NCBI RefSeq assembly: GCF_020881035.1
Contig: NZ_JAJITC010000011.1
Location: forward strand, 62,001 to 126,000
DNA: 64,000 nucleotides
Direction of reading: 5' to 3'
DNA from: Paraburkholderia translucens
GTDB taxonomy: Bacteria > Pseudomonadota > Gammaproteobacteria > Burkholderiales > Burkholderiaceae
A program made the position numbers and the translations under genes. Shown here in pieces: positions 62,224 to 64,000 of the stretch (position 1 is its first letter; the number at the start of each line of letters is the position of its first letter). Under the pieces are notes generated by a model. The model saw only the letters and a list, made by a program, of their open reading frames with translations, was not told the DNA's origin and searched no databases.

Positions 62224-63180
62224 ATGAGCAGCCATGACGGCCTGATGGTTTTTACTGGCAACGCGAATCCCGCGCTGGCACAGGAAGTCGTCAAAACCCT
62301 CGGTATTCCCCTCGGCAAAGCAATGGTTAGCCGTTTCTCGGACGGTGAAATCCAGGTCGAGATTCAGGAAAACGTGCGCGGCAAGGATGTCTTCGTCCTG
62401 CAATCCACGTGTGCACCGACCAACGACAATCTGATGGAATTGATGATCATGGTCGATGCGCTCAAGCGCGCATCCGCAGGCCGGATCACCGCAGCCATCC
62501 CCTACTTCGGTTATGCCCGTCAGGATCGTCGACCGCGTTCCGCACGCGTCGCCATCTCGGCGAAGGTCGTGGCGAACATGCTGGAAATCGCGGGCGTCGA
62601 GCGGATCATCACGATGGATCTGCACGCCGACCAGATTCAGGGCTTCTTCGACATCCCGGTCGACAACATCTACGCAACACCCGTACTGCTCGGCGATCTT
62701 CGCAAGCAGAACTACGACAACCTGATGGTTGTTTCGCCGGACGTCGGCGGCGTGGTGCGCGCCCGCGCATTGGCGAAGCAACTCAATTGCGACCTCGCGA
62801 TCATCGACAAACGTCGCCCGAAGGCAAACGTCGCGGAAGTGATGAACATCATCGGTGAAGTCGAAGGCCGCACTTGCGTGATCATGGACGACATGGTCGA
62901 CACCGCAGGCACGCTGTGCAAGGCCGCGCAGGTTCTGAAGGAACGTGGCGCAAAGCAGGTGTTCGCGTACGCTACTCACCCGGTTCTGTCGGGCGGCGCG
63001 GGCGAGCGCATCGCCGCTTCCGCGCTCGACGAACTCGTGGTCACGGACACGATCCCGCTGGGAGAGGAAGCCCGCTCGTGCGCGAAGATCCGCTCGCTGA
63101 CGAGCGCCGGCCTGCTTGCCGAAACGTTCTCGCGGATTCGTCGCGGCGACTCGGTGATGTCGCTGTTCGCTGAAAGTTAA
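62224..63180 (+). CDS. prs: Ribose-phosphate pyrophosphokinase (PRPP synthase)
   Basis: A 318-residue enzyme that makes PRPP from ribose 5-phosphate and ATP, for purine, pyrimidine, histidine and tryptophan synthesis. The signature LHADQIQGFFDIPVDN near residue 137 and the PRPP loop VIMDDMVDTAGTL near residue 220 are seen. PYFGYARQDRRPRSARV near residue 97 is the catalytic flexible loop. Apt upstream in this window uses its product. A terminator follows. Confidence 0.97.
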   Translation: MSSHDGLMVFTGNANPALAQEVVKTLGIPLGKAMVSRFSDGEIQVEIQENVRGKDVFVLQSTCAPTNDNLMELMIMVDALKRASAGRITAAIPYFGYARQDRRPRSARVAISAKVVANMLEIAGVERIITMDLHADQIQGFFDIPVDNIYATPVLLGDLRKQNYDNLMVVSPDVGGVVRARALAKQLNCDLAIIDKRRPKANVAEVMNIIGEVEGRTCVIMDDMVDTAGTLCKAAQVLKERGAKQVFAYATHPVLSGGAGERIAASALDELVVTDTIPLGEEARSCAKIRSLTSAGLLAETFSRIRRGDSVMSLFAES

Positions 63181-63193
63181 GCATTTGCGGAAG

Positions 63194-63229
63194 CGCCGCG
63201 TGCCGCTCGATGCGACACGCGGCGTTTTT
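63194..63229 (+). terminator. Rho-independent terminator after prs
   Basis: CGCCGCGTG (63194-63202) pairs with CACGCGGCG (63216-63224), followed by TTTTT (63225-63229). It separates prs from rplY. Confidence 0.92.
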
Positions 63230-63343
63230 GCACAATCGGCATGAGCGGACGAAGGCTCATGCCGCGATCCCGGGCCTCAGCCATTATGGCTTCGAGGCCC
63301 TGTTTTTACTGCCTGGTCGCGGGCAGTGCATTGGAGATTCAAA

Positions 63344-63964
63344 ATGAAAGTAGTCGCTTTCGAGCGTTCCCAGCAAGGTACGGGTGCGAGCCGCCGCCTG
63401 CGTAACTCGGGCAAGACGCCGGGTATCGTTTATGGCGCTGGTGCTGACACGCAACTGATCGAACTCGATCACAACGCCCTGTGGCACGCGCTTAAGAAAG
63501 AAGTTTTCCACTCGTCGATCCTCGATCTGGAAGTGGCAGGCAAGTCGCAACAAGTTCTGCTGCGCGACGTGCAATACCATCCGTTCCGTCAGCTCGTGCT
63601 GCACGTTGACTTCCAGCGCGTCGATGCATCGAAGAAGCTGCACACCAAGGTGCCGCTGCACTTCATGAACCAGGAAACCAACCCGGCAGTGAAACTGTCG
63701 AGCGCGGTGATCTCGCACATCCTCAACGAAATCGAAATCGAGTGCCTGCCGTCGGCACTGCCGGAGTTCATCGAAGTCGACCTCGCGAAGATCGAAGCAG
63801 GTCAGTCGGTTCACGCGAAGGACATCCCGCTGCCGGCAGGTGTCGCGCTCGTCGCTCACGTCGACGCGGAGAACCCGGTGGTCGCCGCTGCCACGATCCC
63901 GGCTGGCGCAATCGCTGAAGACGCTGCTGCTGCCGCTGAAGGCGGCGAAACGCCGGCTGCGTAA
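63344..63964 (+). CDS. rplY: 50S ribosomal protein L25 (CTC form)
   Basis: A 206-residue L25/general-stress (Ctc) protein that binds 5S rRNA. The L25 domain covers about 1-90 (SRRLRNSGKTPGIVYG near residue 16) and a TL5-like C-terminal domain about 95-185. An alanine-rich acidic tail closes the chain. The ATG at 63344 has GGAG eight bases upstream; ATG 63326 is less likely. No gene start is seen in the last 36 bases of the window. Confidence 0.96.
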   Translation: MKVVAFERSQQGTGASRRLRNSGKTPGIVYGAGADTQLIELDHNALWHALKKEVFHSSILDLEVAGKSQQVLLRDVQYHPFRQLVLHVDFQRVDASKKLHTKVPLHFMNQETNPAVKLSSAVISHILNEIEIECLPSALPEFIEVDLAKIEAGQSVHAKDIPLPAGVALVAHVDAENPVVAAATIPAGAIAEDAAAAAEGGETPAA

Positions 63965-64000
63965 GAGCCTTCCGGTTCGAAGCAAGCAATCCTCTCGATC

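Overview
The window is a gene-dense, GC-rich chromosomal stretch of a betaproteobacterium of the Burkholderiaceae, most likely Paraburkholderia or Burkholderia. The evidence is the gene content and order: kdsD-kdsC-lptC-lptA-lptB-rpoN-hpf-ptsN-hprK-rapZ, TPR-lolB-ispE-tRNA-Gln-prs-rplY, and ssb-MFS facing uvrA. No insertion sequence, prophage, CRISPR array or rRNA operon is visible. One tRNA gene, tRNA-Gln(TTG), is present.

Layout. 1-5.6 kb (minus strand): the start of ubiE, a DUF971 protein, a HIT protein and a 1364-residue FAD/Fe-S oxidoreductase. 6.2-9.4 kb (plus): ilvA, a 5'-nucleotidase and queF. 9.5-13.8 kb: a D-amino-acid utilisation cluster (RidA, D-aminoacylase, RpiR regulator, divergent PLP deaminase). 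13.9-18.5 kb: a MarR/MFS efflux pair, an EcsC protein, an alpha/beta hydrolase and a CHRD protein. 18.5-26.7 kb: a signalling block with a BvgS/EvgS-type hybrid kinase translationally coupled to an aquaporin, preceded by three tandem RcsB-like response regulators; an orphan terminator beside it suggests a small RNA. 27.2-32.4 kb: a six-gene operon for a B-family (ba3-like) haem-copper oxidase with a 58-residue small subunit and three multihaem cytochromes c. 32.5-47 kb: a chemoreceptor, a bestrophin-like protein, ssb, an MFS transporter, uvrA, an AI-2E family exporter, purU, a Nudix hydrolase, a LysE exporter, apt and a KefB-type antiporter. 47-56.5 kb: Kdo synthesis, LPS transport, sigma-54 and PTS-Ntr. 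56.5-64 kb: mutY and mutM face a TPR/lolB/ispE/tRNA-Gln/prs/rplY row.

How genes work together. KdsD and KdsC make Kdo for lipopolysaccharide, and LptC, LptA and LptB move it to the outer membrane. RpoN, Hpf, PtsN, HprK and RapZ link nitrogen, carbon and cell-wall-precursor control. The D-amino-acid cluster can free a D-amino acid from its N-acyl form, deaminate it, and clear the reactive imine with RidA. The 18.9-32.4 kb region is the most accessory-looking part: an osmotic or redox signalling set lies next to an alternative respiratory branch. All functions are inferred from sequence patterns and family knowledge; no database search was run.
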